Of a stretch of DNA of 64,000 bases, positions 9,882 through 17,882 are shown in pieces. The translations under genes and the position numbers were made by a program. The notes below the pieces were generated by a model. That model had not been told where the DNA came from. It searched no databases and saw only the letters and a list, made by a program, of their open reading frames with translations. Source of the DNA: Brevibacterium paucivorans (GTDB lineage: Bacteria > Actinomycetota > Actinomycetes > Actinomycetales > Brevibacteriaceae); contig NZ_JAFBCP010000001.1 in assembly GCF_016907735.1 (NCBI RefSeq), forward strand, positions 310,001 to 374,000. Reading direction: 5' to 3'. Every line of letters starts with the position of its first letter. Within the stretch, counting starts at the first letter, position 1.

Positions 9882-10727
9882 TTAGACCACCAGATCTACC
9901 CCGTGCGCGCGTTCTACAATGCGTTCGAGCATGTGTGGACTGGTGGTGTTTTCGGCCAGCTTGTTTGGTTTTCCTGCGCCGTGGTAATCGCTTGAACCGG
10001 TGACAATCAGCCCGTGGTCTTGGGCACGTTCACGCAACTTTTCACGTTCAACTAGAGGGTTGTCACGGTGGTCGATTTCTAGGCCGTCGAGTCCCGCTTC
10101 GATGATGGCACGCATACCGGAGTCAGGAACGACCTTCCCACGCGAGCTGGCTGCCGGGTGCGCAAACACTGCAACACCTCCGGCTTCATGGATCATGTCA
10201 ATGGCGTCAATAGGTGAAATCACCGGCATGGACACGTAGTAGGGGCTGTCGCGGTGCAGGAGCGTGGCGAAGGCTTCAGAACGATCCCCAGCAATCCCCT
10301 GATGGACCAGGGCGTCAGCGATATGTGGACGACCAACAGTCGCACCCTCCCCCACATGTTGGGACACGTGCTCCCAGGTGATAGGGAAATCGGCACTCAA
10401 CAGGTCAACGATCTTGCGTGTCCGGGTGACTCGGGCCGCGCGAATCTTTTCCGTCTCAGCTGTCAGGCGAGCGCCCTGGGGATTGTGCAGGTAGCTGAGC
10501 ATGTGTACGCTCACACCTTCGTAGCGACACGACACCTCCATGCCACGCACCAAGTGAACGCCATTCGTTCGAGCGGCGTCCGTCGCTTCGTCCCACCCTG
10601 CGACCGTGTCGTGGTCGGTGAGTCCTATCGTCGTCACACCACTCGCAGATGCGTGGGCAAGCAACTCCTGGGGTGTCTGCGTGCCGTCGGAAAAAGCGGA
10701 GTGAGTGTGCAGATCGATCATGCTCAA
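9882..10727 (-). CDS. PHP-domain metal-dependent phosphoesterase
   Basis: A 281-residue PHP protein of the YciV/TrpH type. Metal-binding motifs are visible in order: DLHTHSAFSDGT near residue 5, GLTDHDT near 35, HIADALV in the middle, EIDHRDN near 230 and SSDYHG near 252. Characterised relatives act as 5'-3' exoribonucleases or 3',5'-bisphosphonucleotide phosphatases; which applies here cannot be read from sequence. MSMID (10727) and MID (10721) are both possible starts. It converges on the helicase gene with only 16 bases between, and diverges from the aminopeptidase gene. Confidence 0.88.
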   Translation of the reverse strand: MSMIDLHTHSAFSDGTQTPQELLAHASASGVTTIGLTDHDTVAGWDEATDAARTNGVHLVRGMEVSCRYEGVSVHMLSYLHNPQGARLTAETEKIRAARVTRTRKIVDLLSADFPITWEHVSQHVGEGATVGRPHIADALVHQGIAGDRSEAFATLLHRDSPYYVSMPVISPIDAIDMIHEAGGVAVFAHPAASSRGKVVPDSGMRAIIEAGLDGLEIDHRDNPLVEREKLRERAQDHGLIVTGSSDYHGAGKPNKLAENTTSPHMLERIVERAHGVDLVV

Positions 10728-10769
10728 AGTCTAGTGCCCATGTGAGACCAACGGCGTGGACTTAGTGCA

Positions 10770-10775
10770 TAGACT
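10770..10775 (+). promoter_or_regulatory. Probable -10 box (TAGACT), leaderless start of aminopeptidase P
   Basis: TAGACT lies 6 nt before the ATG at 10782, with no Shine-Dalgarno sequence in the interval. Confidence 0.5.
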
Positions 10776-10781
10776 GGCTGT

Positions 10782-12305
10782 ATGACAAAAGATACCGCTT
10801 CTTCGACCGCATCTAACGACCAACCATTGGCAGACCGCGTCAACAACCGTTCGCGTAGGCCAGCGACCAAGGCGTTCCGCGATTTTGTTGCAAGCGGATG
10901 GGACCGCACGCCCATGCCGGCACAGCCCATGGAGGTTGCCCCGTTCGCGCGTGAACGGCGTGAGGCCCTGTCGCAGGCTTTCCCAGGCGAGCGCCTGGTA
11001 ATTCCAGCAGGTGGTTTGAAGGTTCGTTCCAACGACACTGACTACCAATTCCGCGCGCACTCCGCGTTCGTCCACATGACCGGTTTGGAAATGGATTCCG
11101 AACCCGACTCTGTTCTGGTTTTTGAACCTACGGAGACCGGCCACGACGTCACGTTCTACTTCCGTCCCCGCGCTGGTGCAGACACGGAGGAGTTCTTCGC
11201 GGACTCCCGGTATGGCGAATTCTGGGTGGGCCCCCGTGAGGATTTGGAGTCCATGGCGGCCAAAACGGGAATTGCGTGTGACAACATCGCGGTGGCTTCC
11301 GATGCGTTCACCAAGGACTTGGGTTCAATTTCGGTGCGTGTGGTCCGTGGCGCGGACACTGCAGTCGATGCGCAAATCGACCAGGCTCGGTCGCAGGTTG
11401 GCGCCGACTCTGACGTGTCTGCGGCCGGTGATGATGAGCTGGCTCAGACGCTTTCGGAAATGCGCCTCATTAAGGACGAGTTTGAGATCGGCCAGATTCG
11501 CCACGCGGTCGACGTGACCCGCGATGGTTTCGACCATGTTGTGAAGTCACTTCCTCGGGCTATCGAACATGAGCGCGGTGAACGTGTGATCGAGACGGCG
11601 TTTGAGCTGGCTGCGCGAACCGACGGCAACGGGGTCGGCTACGACACGATCGCTGCGTCCGGTAACCACGCGTGCACGCTTCACTGGATTAAGAACACCG
11701 GCCAGGTGCGTGACGGTGACCTGGTGCTTGTGGACGCGGGCGCTGAAGTGGACACGCTGTACACCGCTGACATCACCCGCACCCTCCCAGCTAATGGAAC
11801 GTTCACCGAGGTTCAAGCCAAGATCTATGACGCGGTCCTCGAAGCCTGCGAGGCTGCGTTCGCGAAGGCCGGCGAGCACGTCCAGCGCCCGGTGAAGTTC
11901 TCTGAGGTCCACGACGCTGCCATGCACGTCATTGCCCACAAGCTCGAAGAGTTCGGCCTGTTGCCGGTCTCAGCTGAGGAAGCGTTGAGCCCGGAGGGTC
12001 AGCAGCACCGCCGGTGGATGGTTCACGGGACTAGCCACCACTTGGGTCTCGACGTGCACGACTGCGCCCAGGCGCGCGCGGAAATGTACACTGACGCGCA
12101 CCTGGAACCAGGCATGGTGTTCACGATTGAACCCGGCCTGTACTTCAAGAATGAAGACCAGTTGATCCCAGAAGAGTTCCGCGGAATTGGTGTGCGCATC
12201 GAGGACGACATCCTGGTGACAGAAAACGGTGTCGAAAACCTCTCAGCGAACTTCCCGCGTACGCGCGCTGAAATCGAGGAGTGGATCCGTGGGGCTCACG
12301 GCTGA
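10782..12305 (+). CDS. pepP: Aminopeptidase P family (Xaa-Pro aminopeptidase), M24
   Basis: A 507-residue cytoplasmic M24B peptidase that removes an N-terminal residue preceding proline. The N-terminal creatinase-like domain spans roughly residues 60-230. The pita-bread catalytic domain carries the dimetal ligands in order: Asp in LVDAGAEVD and ADITRT, His in GTSHHLGLDVHD, Glu in FTIEPGLYF and Glu in GVRIEDD. The length suits actinobacterial PepP. It overlaps the start of the downstream peptidase gene by 17 bases, suggesting coupled expression of two peptidases. Confidence 0.93.
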   Translation: MTKDTASSTASNDQPLADRVNNRSRRPATKAFRDFVASGWDRTPMPAQPMEVAPFARERREALSQAFPGERLVIPAGGLKVRSNDTDYQFRAHSAFVHMTGLEMDSEPDSVLVFEPTETGHDVTFYFRPRAGADTEEFFADSRYGEFWVGPREDLESMAAKTGIACDNIAVASDAFTKDLGSISVRVVRGADTAVDAQIDQARSQVGADSDVSAAGDDELAQTLSEMRLIKDEFEIGQIRHAVDVTRDGFDHVVKSLPRAIEHERGERVIETAFELAARTDGNGVGYDTIAASGNHACTLHWIKNTGQVRDGDLVLVDAGAEVDTLYTADITRTLPANGTFTEVQAKIYDAVLEACEAAFAKAGEHVQRPVKFSEVHDAAMHVIAHKLEEFGLLPVSAEEALSPEGQQHRRWMVHGTSHHLGLDVHDCAQARAEMYTDAHLEPGMVFTIEPGLYFKNEDQLIPEEFRGIGVRIEDDILVTENGVENLSANFPRTRAEIEEWIRGAHG

Positions 12306-13344
12306 CTTTTCGCTCACCCTGCCCGCTGGTGTGCGAATGGGGTGTGCCGAGGTTCCTGGCGGTCTGTCAGGAACCTCGGTGTTGCTGTTACCGCCCGGGT
12401 CCACGGTGGGTGTTGATTCCCGAGGCGGAGGCCCGGCCACGCACGAAACGAACATTTTGGCACCCGGCACCTTGGGTTATGGGGCTGACGCCGTGGTTCT
12501 CACCGGTGGTTCTGCATTGGGGCTCAGCGCCGCCCGAGGTGTCCAAGACGCGCTTGCAACCTCCTCCATTGGCTGTGAGCCCCTCCCCGGGATCCGCGTG
12601 CCTATCGTTCCTGCGGCCGCTGTTTTCGACCTCGGCCGAGGTGCCTCCCAAGCACCCGACGCGGACACTGGCGCGGCAGCCACGCGGGCAGCGCAAGACA
12701 GTGACGGGGCGTGCCGTGGTTCGGTGGGTGCTGGTTTGGGTGCGTGGACCGGCCGGGGATTCGCCCGAGGCGGCACCGGCGTTGCGTCCGTGTCCACCTC
12801 TGAGGGGTGGCGGGTGACGGCCGTTGTGACAGCCAACCCCATGGGGTCGATTTTTGACTCCCGTGGCCAGCTCTACGCCGCTGGGGTTTTGGCGGGTTAT
12901 GGCATTGAGGTTCCAGCCGTCCCTGCGGAGGCGCTTGGTGAGCAGGTCGAGCGCGCACAGGCACTCAACGCTTCAGCTACCAACACCACGATTGCATGTT
13001 TGATCACGGACGCGCCTCTAACGGACGCGCAGGTGACACGTGTCGCCGCCAGTGCGCATGCGGGGCTGTCACGTGCGATCTACCCGTCGCACACATTGTT
13101 TGATGGTGACACGATTTTCGCCGCTTCCGTGCCTGCAGCTGATGCGGACGCTTCGGCACTCAACGACTACACGTCACCTGCTCTGACGTGGCTGGGTGCG
13201 GCGGCGGCCGATGCGATGGCGTTGGCGTGTATTGACGCGGTGTTAAGTGCGGATGCGCAAGAAGAGTGGGGCCCAATGGCTATCCCCGCGGTGCGTCAGT
13301 TCGCGCCTGACACGGTGTCGGCGTGGGAATCGGCCAGAAACTAG
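12289..13344 (+). CDS. P1 family (S58, DmpA/NylC-like) peptidase
   Basis: A 351-residue Ntn-type hydrolase precursor. The GTG at 12289 is chosen because GAGGAG lies at 12275-12280 with good spacing; an ATG at 12229 in the same frame would overlap pepP by 77 bases. Family marks are GGPATHETN, VVLTGGSALGL near residue 75 and an Asn-Thr-Thr-Ile-Ala segment at about 232-236. That segment matches the self-cleavage site of the NylC branch, so Thr233 is the likely nucleophile and new N terminus of the beta chain. Relatives are beta-peptidyl or aryl aminopeptidases. It converges on the next gene with a 4-base overlap. Confidence 0.85.
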   Translation: MGLTADFSLTLPAGVRMGCAEVPGGLSGTSVLLLPPGSTVGVDSRGGGPATHETNILAPGTLGYGADAVVLTGGSALGLSAARGVQDALATSSIGCEPLPGIRVPIVPAAAVFDLGRGASQAPDADTGAAATRAAQDSDGACRGSVGAGLGAWTGRGFARGGTGVASVSTSEGWRVTAVVTANPMGSIFDSRGQLYAAGVLAGYGIEVPAVPAEALGEQVERAQALNASATNTTIACLITDAPLTDAQVTRVAASAHAGLSRAIYPSHTLFDGDTIFAASVPAADADASALNDYTSPALTWLGAAAADAMALACIDAVLSADAQEEWGPMAIPAVRQFAPDTVSAWESARN

Positions 13345-13802
13345 CGTTTGCTTAAGAGCGCCCGTGCTTCGTTTGCTTTCATGGGGTCGCAGAGCAGTTG
13401 AAATTCGTTTGCCACGACTTGCGGGCGTGCGATGACCTTGTTCTTGCGCCCCATGATTGCGCGACTCACGATTCCCCACAGCATTCCCAGTCCAATACCG
13501 ATAATGACACCGGGTAGCAGGGCGCCGGAGCTGAGCGAGTCTTCACCTGAAAAGAACGACATGAGCAAGCCGAAAAGCAGACCTAGCCACGCACCCGTGA
13601 GTGCGCCTCGCCCGGCAGCTTGTGCCCATGAGGTGATTCCCATAACGGTTTCGACGATCCGGACATCTGATCCCACGATCGACAGCGCACGCACGTTAAA
13701 GCCGTTTTCAGCAAGATACGAGATCGTGGCCTGGGTTTCTTCGCGGCTACGATAGGTACCTAGTACTTCGCCCGTGGGCATCACGTTACGTTGCATGCTC
13801 AT
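13341..13802 (-). CDS. General stress protein 17M-like (YflT domain) membrane protein
   Basis: A 153-residue protein. The first 55 residues form the YflT-like fold (YRSREETQATISYLAENGF, then VRIVE). The middle carries a Gly-rich pair of hydrophobic helices (ALTGAWLGLLFGLLMSFF and ALLPGVIIGIGLGMLWGI), and the basic tail is cytoplasmic. Proteins of this family are widespread in actinobacteria and often called magnesium-transporter-like or general stress proteins; the function is unproven. A CATAAT box six bases before the ATG suggests a leaderless transcript. Confidence 0.8.
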   Translation of the reverse strand: MSMQRNVMPTGEVLGTYRSREETQATISYLAENGFNVRALSIVGSDVRIVETVMGITSWAQAAGRGALTGAWLGLLFGLLMSFFSGEDSLSSGALLPGVIIGIGLGMLWGIVSRAIMGRKNKVIARPQVVANEFQLLCDPMKANEARALLSKR

Positions 13803-13886
13803 ACCCCCATTATGGTGGTTCTGCTGGGCAGATTAAATCACCCGCAGTCAGGCGGTAGAGTTGAAAAGACCTATGAGGAGGTTGTT

Positions 13887-14984
13887 GTGGTTGACCGCGA
13901 TGCGGTGATGAAAGCCCTGAGTACCGTCATAGATCCCGAACTGCGCGTCGATATCGTCACGCTGGGGATGGTGGACGATGTCACCATCGATGCTGGTCAC
14001 GTTGAGGTGACCGTCCTTCTCACGATTGCCGGCTGTCCGCTTAAAGACACGATTACCCGTGACACTGAACAAGCGGTTTTGGCAGTCGAAGGGGTCGCCG
14101 AGGTGACGGTCCACTTGGGTACGATGACCCCCGAACAGCGTGCCGAGCTTCGCAACAAGCTCAAGCGTTCAAACCCGTTTAAGGACAGCCTCACGCGCAT
14201 TTACGCCGTTGCGTCTGGGAAAGGTGGCGTGGGTAAATCGTCCGTGACTGCCAACTTGGCCGCCTCCATGGCCCAGCAGGGTCTCAAAGTCGGTGTGATC
14301 GACGCTGACATTTACGGCTTCTCGATCCCTGGCATGTTCGGGATTACCGGGCAGCCCACCCGCGTTGACGACATGATCCTGCCCCGCGTTGCGCACGGGG
14401 TGAAGGTCATGAGTATCGGCATGTTCATTGGCGGTAACCAGGCGATCGTGTGGCGTGGGCCCATGTTGCACCGCGCACTGGAACAGTTCCTCACGGATGT
14501 CCACTGGGGCGACCTGGACGTGCTGTTCCTTGACCTGCCACCAGGAACTGGTGACATTGCGATCTCGGTAGCTCAGCTCCTCCCCCAGTCTGAGCTCCTT
14601 GTTGTCACCACGCCTCAGCATGCTGCGGCACAGGTGGCACAACGCGCGGGTTCGATCGCCGTGCAGACGTCTCAAAAAGTAGCGGGCGTGATTGAAAACA
14701 TGTCATACATGACCATGCCCGACGGTTCGACCTTCGACGTCTTTGGTTCAGGAGGCGGCGAGGACGTCGCACAGAACCTTTCGGACACGTTGGACTACCC
14801 GGTGCGCGTTCTGGGTCAGGTGCCGCTGGACCCGCCGGTTCGCGAAGGTGGCGACGACGGAACGCCCGCCGTCATTGCGCACCCGGAATCTACCGCGTCA
14901 AAAGTGTTCAGCCAGATGGCGCATGATCTGTCCCACCGCTCCCGAGGTCTTTCCGGCCGTTCCTTGGGTGTCACCCCGTCTTAA
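13887..14984 (+). CDS. mrp: Mrp/ApbC iron-sulfur cluster carrier P-loop ATPase
   Basis: A 365-residue protein. The GTG at 13887 is preferred because GAGGAGG ends just upstream; the frame is open as far back as 13791 without other support. Residues 1-85 form a MIP18-type domain (VIDPELR, then TIAGCPLKD). The P-loop ATPase follows with SGKGGVGKSS near 113, DADIYG, LDLPPGTGD near 215 and VIENMSYM near 270. The CxxC seen in some Mrp proteins is absent after ENMSYM, as in other actinobacterial forms. The expected role is holding and transferring Fe-S clusters. It overlaps tatB tail-to-tail by 4 bases. Confidence 0.92.
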   Translation: MVDRDAVMKALSTVIDPELRVDIVTLGMVDDVTIDAGHVEVTVLLTIAGCPLKDTITRDTEQAVLAVEGVAEVTVHLGTMTPEQRAELRNKLKRSNPFKDSLTRIYAVASGKGGVGKSSVTANLAASMAQQGLKVGVIDADIYGFSIPGMFGITGQPTRVDDMILPRVAHGVKVMSIGMFIGGNQAIVWRGPMLHRALEQFLTDVHWGDLDVLFLDLPPGTGDIAISVAQLLPQSELLVVTTPQHAAAQVAQRAGSIAVQTSQKVAGVIENMSYMTMPDGSTFDVFGSGGGEDVAQNLSDTLDYPVRVLGQVPLDPPVREGGDDGTPAVIAHPESTASKVFSQMAHDLSHRSRGLSGRSLGVTPS

Positions 14985-15361
14985 GTGGCTTCAGTGTCGA
15001 AGGGTGCCGGTTTGGTGCGGTCGCGTTTCTTGGCTTGTTCCATGTAACGCTCGACTGGGCTGATACCCACTGCGGTCTGGGTAGGCGTTTCCTTTTGAGT
15101 CGGTTGCCCGTCTTCTTCAGCCAACGCTTCGCGGACAATTCGCCGGGGGTCATACTGACGCGGGTCGAGCTTCTGCCAGTCCACGTCGAATTCGTCACCG
15201 AAGTCTTCGCGAACCGCACGGCGCGCATCCATGGCTTTGCGACGGAACGTCTTGGCGAACTCGCCTAGCTTTTTTGCGTACTCTGGCATCCGCGACGGCC
15301 CTACAACCACAAGGGCCAGGATGATCAAGATGATCATCTCTGTTCCGTTGATGCCAAACAT
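14981..15361 (-). CDS. tatB: Twin-arginine translocase subunit TatB
   Basis: A 126-residue TatA/B-family protein starting MFGINGTE (ATG 15361; an ATG at 15370 adds three residues). One N-terminal membrane helix is followed by the conserved VGPSRMPEYAKKLGEF hinge and amphipathic helix. A long charged tail (Arg/Asp/Glu-rich) suits TatB more than TatA. It works with TatA and TatC to export folded proteins. The Mrp/TatB/O-methyltransferase arrangement is common in actinobacteria, where tatB is often unlinked from tatC. Confidence 0.85.
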   Translation of the reverse strand: MFGINGTEMIILIILALVVVGPSRMPEYAKKLGEFAKTFRRKAMDARRAVREDFGDEFDVDWQKLDPRQYDPRRIVREALAEEDGQPTQKETPTQTAVGISPVERYMEQAKKRDRTKPAPFDTEAT

Positions 15362-15414
15362 GCCGTCCATTCTATCTACCGTTAGACTTATCCGGAAAAG
15401 AACAGGAGGGATGC

Positions 15415-16047
15415 GTGCGCAATCTGCCAGCCGCTGCACAGTTTGCGGATCGTTTTCACCAAAGTGACGCAGTAATCGATGCGGCACGCTCGCTCGCTTC
15501 CGAGTTTCACTGTGCCCCGCTGGGAGCCACGTCCACCCACGTTCTGTCGATGCTCACGCGGCTAGCCCGGCCCGCCTCGGCCATTGACGTGGGAACGGGA
15601 ACCGGAGTGTCAGCGGTCACCATTCTTTCCGCGATGCCTCCAGGCGGAGTCCTCACCACGATCGACACCGACCCGCAACGGCAAGCAGTTGTTCCTGAAC
15701 TTTTCGACGTGGCCGGGATTTCCCGGCACCGCGCCCGCATGATCACGGGCCAGTCGCAGAACGTGCTCTCCCGCTTGGCTGAAAAGTCCTATGACTTGGT
15801 GTTTTTGGACACCGACCCGGTGAACCACCTCGAAATCTTCCCTATGGCGCTGAGCAAACTCCGCGCAGGTGGGGTGATCGTGGTCAACAACGCGATGGCC
15901 GCCGGAGCGGTAGCCAACCCTGCAGACCGCTCAGCGACGACCTCGGCGACCCGCAGGATGCTCACGTACGTGTCCGAGGTGCCCAACACCGAACGTGTCC
16001 TGTTACCTGTGGACGCGGGCCTGTTGGCGCTCATCCGTGCGGACTGA
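15415..16047 (+). CDS. Class I SAM-dependent O-methyltransferase (COMT type)
   Basis: A 210-residue methyltransferase of the CCoAOMT-like family found next to tatB/sigE loci in actinobacteria. The SAM-binding motif (IDVGTGTGVSAV) is near residue 61, motif II (TIDTDPQRQ) near 83, and the metal-site segment (DLVFLDTDPVNHLE) near 126. The GTG start at 15415 is preceded by AGGAGGG at 15404-15410, and a TAGACT box lies at about 15383. It is divergent from tatB. The substrate is unknown. Confidence 0.87.
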   Translation: MRNLPAAAQFADRFHQSDAVIDAARSLASEFHCAPLGATSTHVLSMLTRLARPASAIDVGTGTGVSAVTILSAMPPGGVLTTIDTDPQRQAVVPELFDVAGISRHRARMITGQSQNVLSRLAEKSYDLVFLDTDPVNHLEIFPMALSKLRAGGVIVVNNAMAAGAVANPADRSATTSATRRMLTYVSEVPNTERVLLPVDAGLLALIRAD

Positions 16048-16061
16048 GCGGGCACAAAAAA

Positions 16062-16081
16062 TCCCGCGGAAGACCGCGGGA
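16062..16081 (-). terminator. Rho-independent terminator of the DUF3117 gene
   Basis: An 8-bp perfect stem (TCCCGCGG/CCGCGGGA) with a 4-base loop. Read on the minus strand it is followed by a run of six T, so it terminates the DUF3117 transcript. It also lies just after the convergent methyltransferase stop and may act weakly in that direction. Confidence 0.8.
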
Positions 16082-16105
16082 AATTCTGCTAAAAAAGCCT
16101 GACGG

Positions 16106-16276
16106 TTACTGACCCAGAGCTTCGTTCAAGGTTTCAGCCAGGTTCTGTGCTTCTTCCTGACTGACCTCAATGACCAGACGTCCGCCACCTTCGATGGGGA
16201 GACGGAGAACCAGGCCACGGCCTTCTTTCGTCACTTCGAGGGGGCCGTCACCGGTGCGTGGCTTCTGAGCTGCCAT
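16106..16276 (-). CDS. DUF3117 family small protein
   Basis: A 56-residue protein beginning MAAQKPRTGDGPLEVTKEGR, typical of the very conserved actinobacterial DUF3117 family. The ATG at 16276 is chosen over one at 16291 because family members start with this Met-Ala-x-x-Lys-Pro-Arg-Thr-Gly-Asp and AAAGGA lies upstream. There are no catalytic motifs and the function is unknown. It is monocistronic, with its own terminator. The 84 bases between its start and the next gene contain a TAATTA-like -10 box. Confidence 0.9.
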   Translation of the reverse strand: MAAQKPRTGDGPLEVTKEGRGLVLRLPIEGGGRLVIEVSQEEAQNLAETLNEALGQ

Positions 16277-16360
16277 GAAGAATCCTTTCAATCACGAGTT
16301 GTGCTTTTAATTATCCACCATCAGGCGTGCTTGTGCATACACGATGTCACGAACGCGCTT

Positions 16361-17527
16361 TTACGGTGGCGAACTGAACGAGCCACCCAAACTCCAAAGC
16401 GCGGTCACCCACCAGATTTGCAAGAGCGCCGACGCCACTACAACGACCCACCGCAGAGTCCACGACGATGGTCGCGCAATCACGAGAGCCAGCGGGAAGA
16501 GCGGGAGCAGAAGCCTAAACGTCGACGTCTGTGGTGTGAAAAACAGCAAGAGGTACACGGAGTAGCCCAGGACGAACTGGCGGTTCTCGTGCCCCATCGC
16601 TTTACCGGGTGAGGTAAATAGGATCACTCCGGCCACGGCCAGGAGCGCCAGGAACACGACGATACCCAGTGGCCCGGCCATGTGGTCCGCGCGATCGATC
16701 CACTGCACGAACAGGTCAGAGTGCCCGGTCCAGGCGGATTCCGTCGATGTGTACGCGTCAAACTGGCCAGTTTTCCACCACGCGAACGCAGGGTGCAGTA
16801 GGGCCGCAACACAGCTGAGAATGCCTAGGGTCCACGAGGTGACGACTTCGCGTTTGGGATAAGGTTCCGGGCCCAGCCAGCGCCACAGCAGGTGGATCAG
16901 CATGAAGAATGAAAAGCCCACACCGATGGGCCGTGTCACGTCCATGAGGACAACTACGGGGATGGCGAGCAGATAGCGGCGCTGGGCGATGAGCAGCAGA
17001 GCAAGGGCAAGGAAGAGAATCGCCATGGCTTCCGCATAGCCTGCCATGAGGGTCGCGGTCGCCGGGAACACCAGGAAGAATGCGAGCCCAGTGAGCGCTT
17101 GAGCAGGGTCAGCGAACTTCCGGAACAGGTACAGAATGACCACGGATGCGGCCCCCGCGCACACCACCGAGGTGATGACCGCCAGAGTCTTAAACTCCAG
17201 TCCGGTTATAGAGCTCAAGGCGCCTACCAGCCAGGGGTACAGCGGATAGAACGCCCATGCGTTTTGTGCCACGGAGCCGTCTTCTCTGAGCGGGAGTGGG
17301 GTCGGGTACCCGTCTTTCCATATCCGTTCGTACCAGCCAGCGTCCCAGAAGTTGAGGTACTCGATGACGCTGGGCCCGTCGGGGCCATTCCACGGAGTTT
17401 CGCCTTGGTGTTGTGCCGCGCTGGCCACAATCGTAAGCGTGAGCAGCCTCGACAAGGCATAGACGACAAGCGCCTGAACCCACACGGGGGTTCGCATCAG
17501 GCGGGTGGCCACAGCGTCACGTGTCAC
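16361..17527 (-). CDS. PIG-V-like membrane glycosyltransferase, putative
   Basis: A 388-residue integral membrane protein with about nine hydrophobic segments. It resembles the actinobacterial GT-C/PIG-V-like mannosyltransferase group. The first extracellular loop carries YLNFWDAGWYERI near residue 60, where GT-C enzymes have an acidic catalytic residue, followed by AFYPLYPWLV. It probably transfers a polyprenyl-linked sugar on the outer face of the membrane; donor and acceptor are unknown. The GTG start overlaps the stop of the DivIVA-like gene by 4 bases, making it the last gene of the dapE operon. Confidence 0.72.
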   Translation of the reverse strand: MTRDAVATRLMRTPVWVQALVVYALSRLLTLTIVASAAQHQGETPWNGPDGPSVIEYLNFWDAGWYERIWKDGYPTPLPLREDGSVAQNAWAFYPLYPWLVGALSSITGLEFKTLAVITSVVCAGAASVVILYLFRKFADPAQALTGLAFFLVFPATATLMAGYAEAMAILFLALALLLIAQRRYLLAIPVVVLMDVTRPIGVGFSFFMLIHLLWRWLGPEPYPKREVVTSWTLGILSCVAALLHPAFAWWKTGQFDAYTSTESAWTGHSDLFVQWIDRADHMAGPLGIVVFLALLAVAGVILFTSPGKAMGHENRQFVLGYSVYLLLFFTPQTSTFRLLLPLFPLALVIARPSSWTLRWVVVVASALLQIWWVTALWSLGGSFSSPP

Positions 17528-17880
17528 TTGTCACGGGCCGTTTTCTTCACGCTGGCGGACATTGCGCGGGAACTCTTTGACACCTCGGCGGAACCTTTTT
17601 TCGACTCCCGTGGCTTCGCTGAGGCGCCGGGCTCCCCTGCTACGCCGGGCTCACCTTCGAGGTCACGAATACGGTCCTGCAGCCGCGTGACATAGGCGTC
17701 GACGTCGTTGCGGCTGTACCCGAACATCGCGGGGGCGAAACGGGGGTTGTCATCCGTTTCATCAAGCTCCGACAGTTGGTCGGTGTTCTGGGACATGGGT
17801 GAGTCGAACAGTCCCATAGAACCTGCGACAGCTACGGCTAGCACGGCAAGCGCGGCGATGATTCCCAAAAGTATCCACAT
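17524..17880 (-). CDS. DivIVA-domain membrane protein
   Basis: A 118-residue protein: one N-terminal membrane helix (residues 2-20), a short linker, then a DivIVA-type segment FGYSRNDVDAYVTRLQDRI near 53-72 predicted to coil, and a basic Ser/Lys/Ala tail. DivIVA-domain proteins sense membrane curvature or scaffold polar wall growth. This short membrane-anchored form occurs next to LOG and dapE genes in Micrococcales. It starts two bases after the LOG stop and overlaps the downstream glycosyltransferase by 4 bases. Confidence 0.75.
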   Translation of the reverse strand: MWILLGIIAALAVLAVAVAGSMGLFDSPMSQNTDQLSELDETDDNPRFAPAMFGYSRNDVDAYVTRLQDRIRDLEGEPGVAGEPGASAKPRESKKGSAEVSKSSRAMSASVKKTARDK

Positions 17881-17882
17881 GA

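Noticed and set aside
9882-10727. PHP protein as the polymerase or histidinol phosphatase type
   Set aside because: Length and motif order fit the short YciV/TrpH group; no polymerase domain or his genes are nearby.
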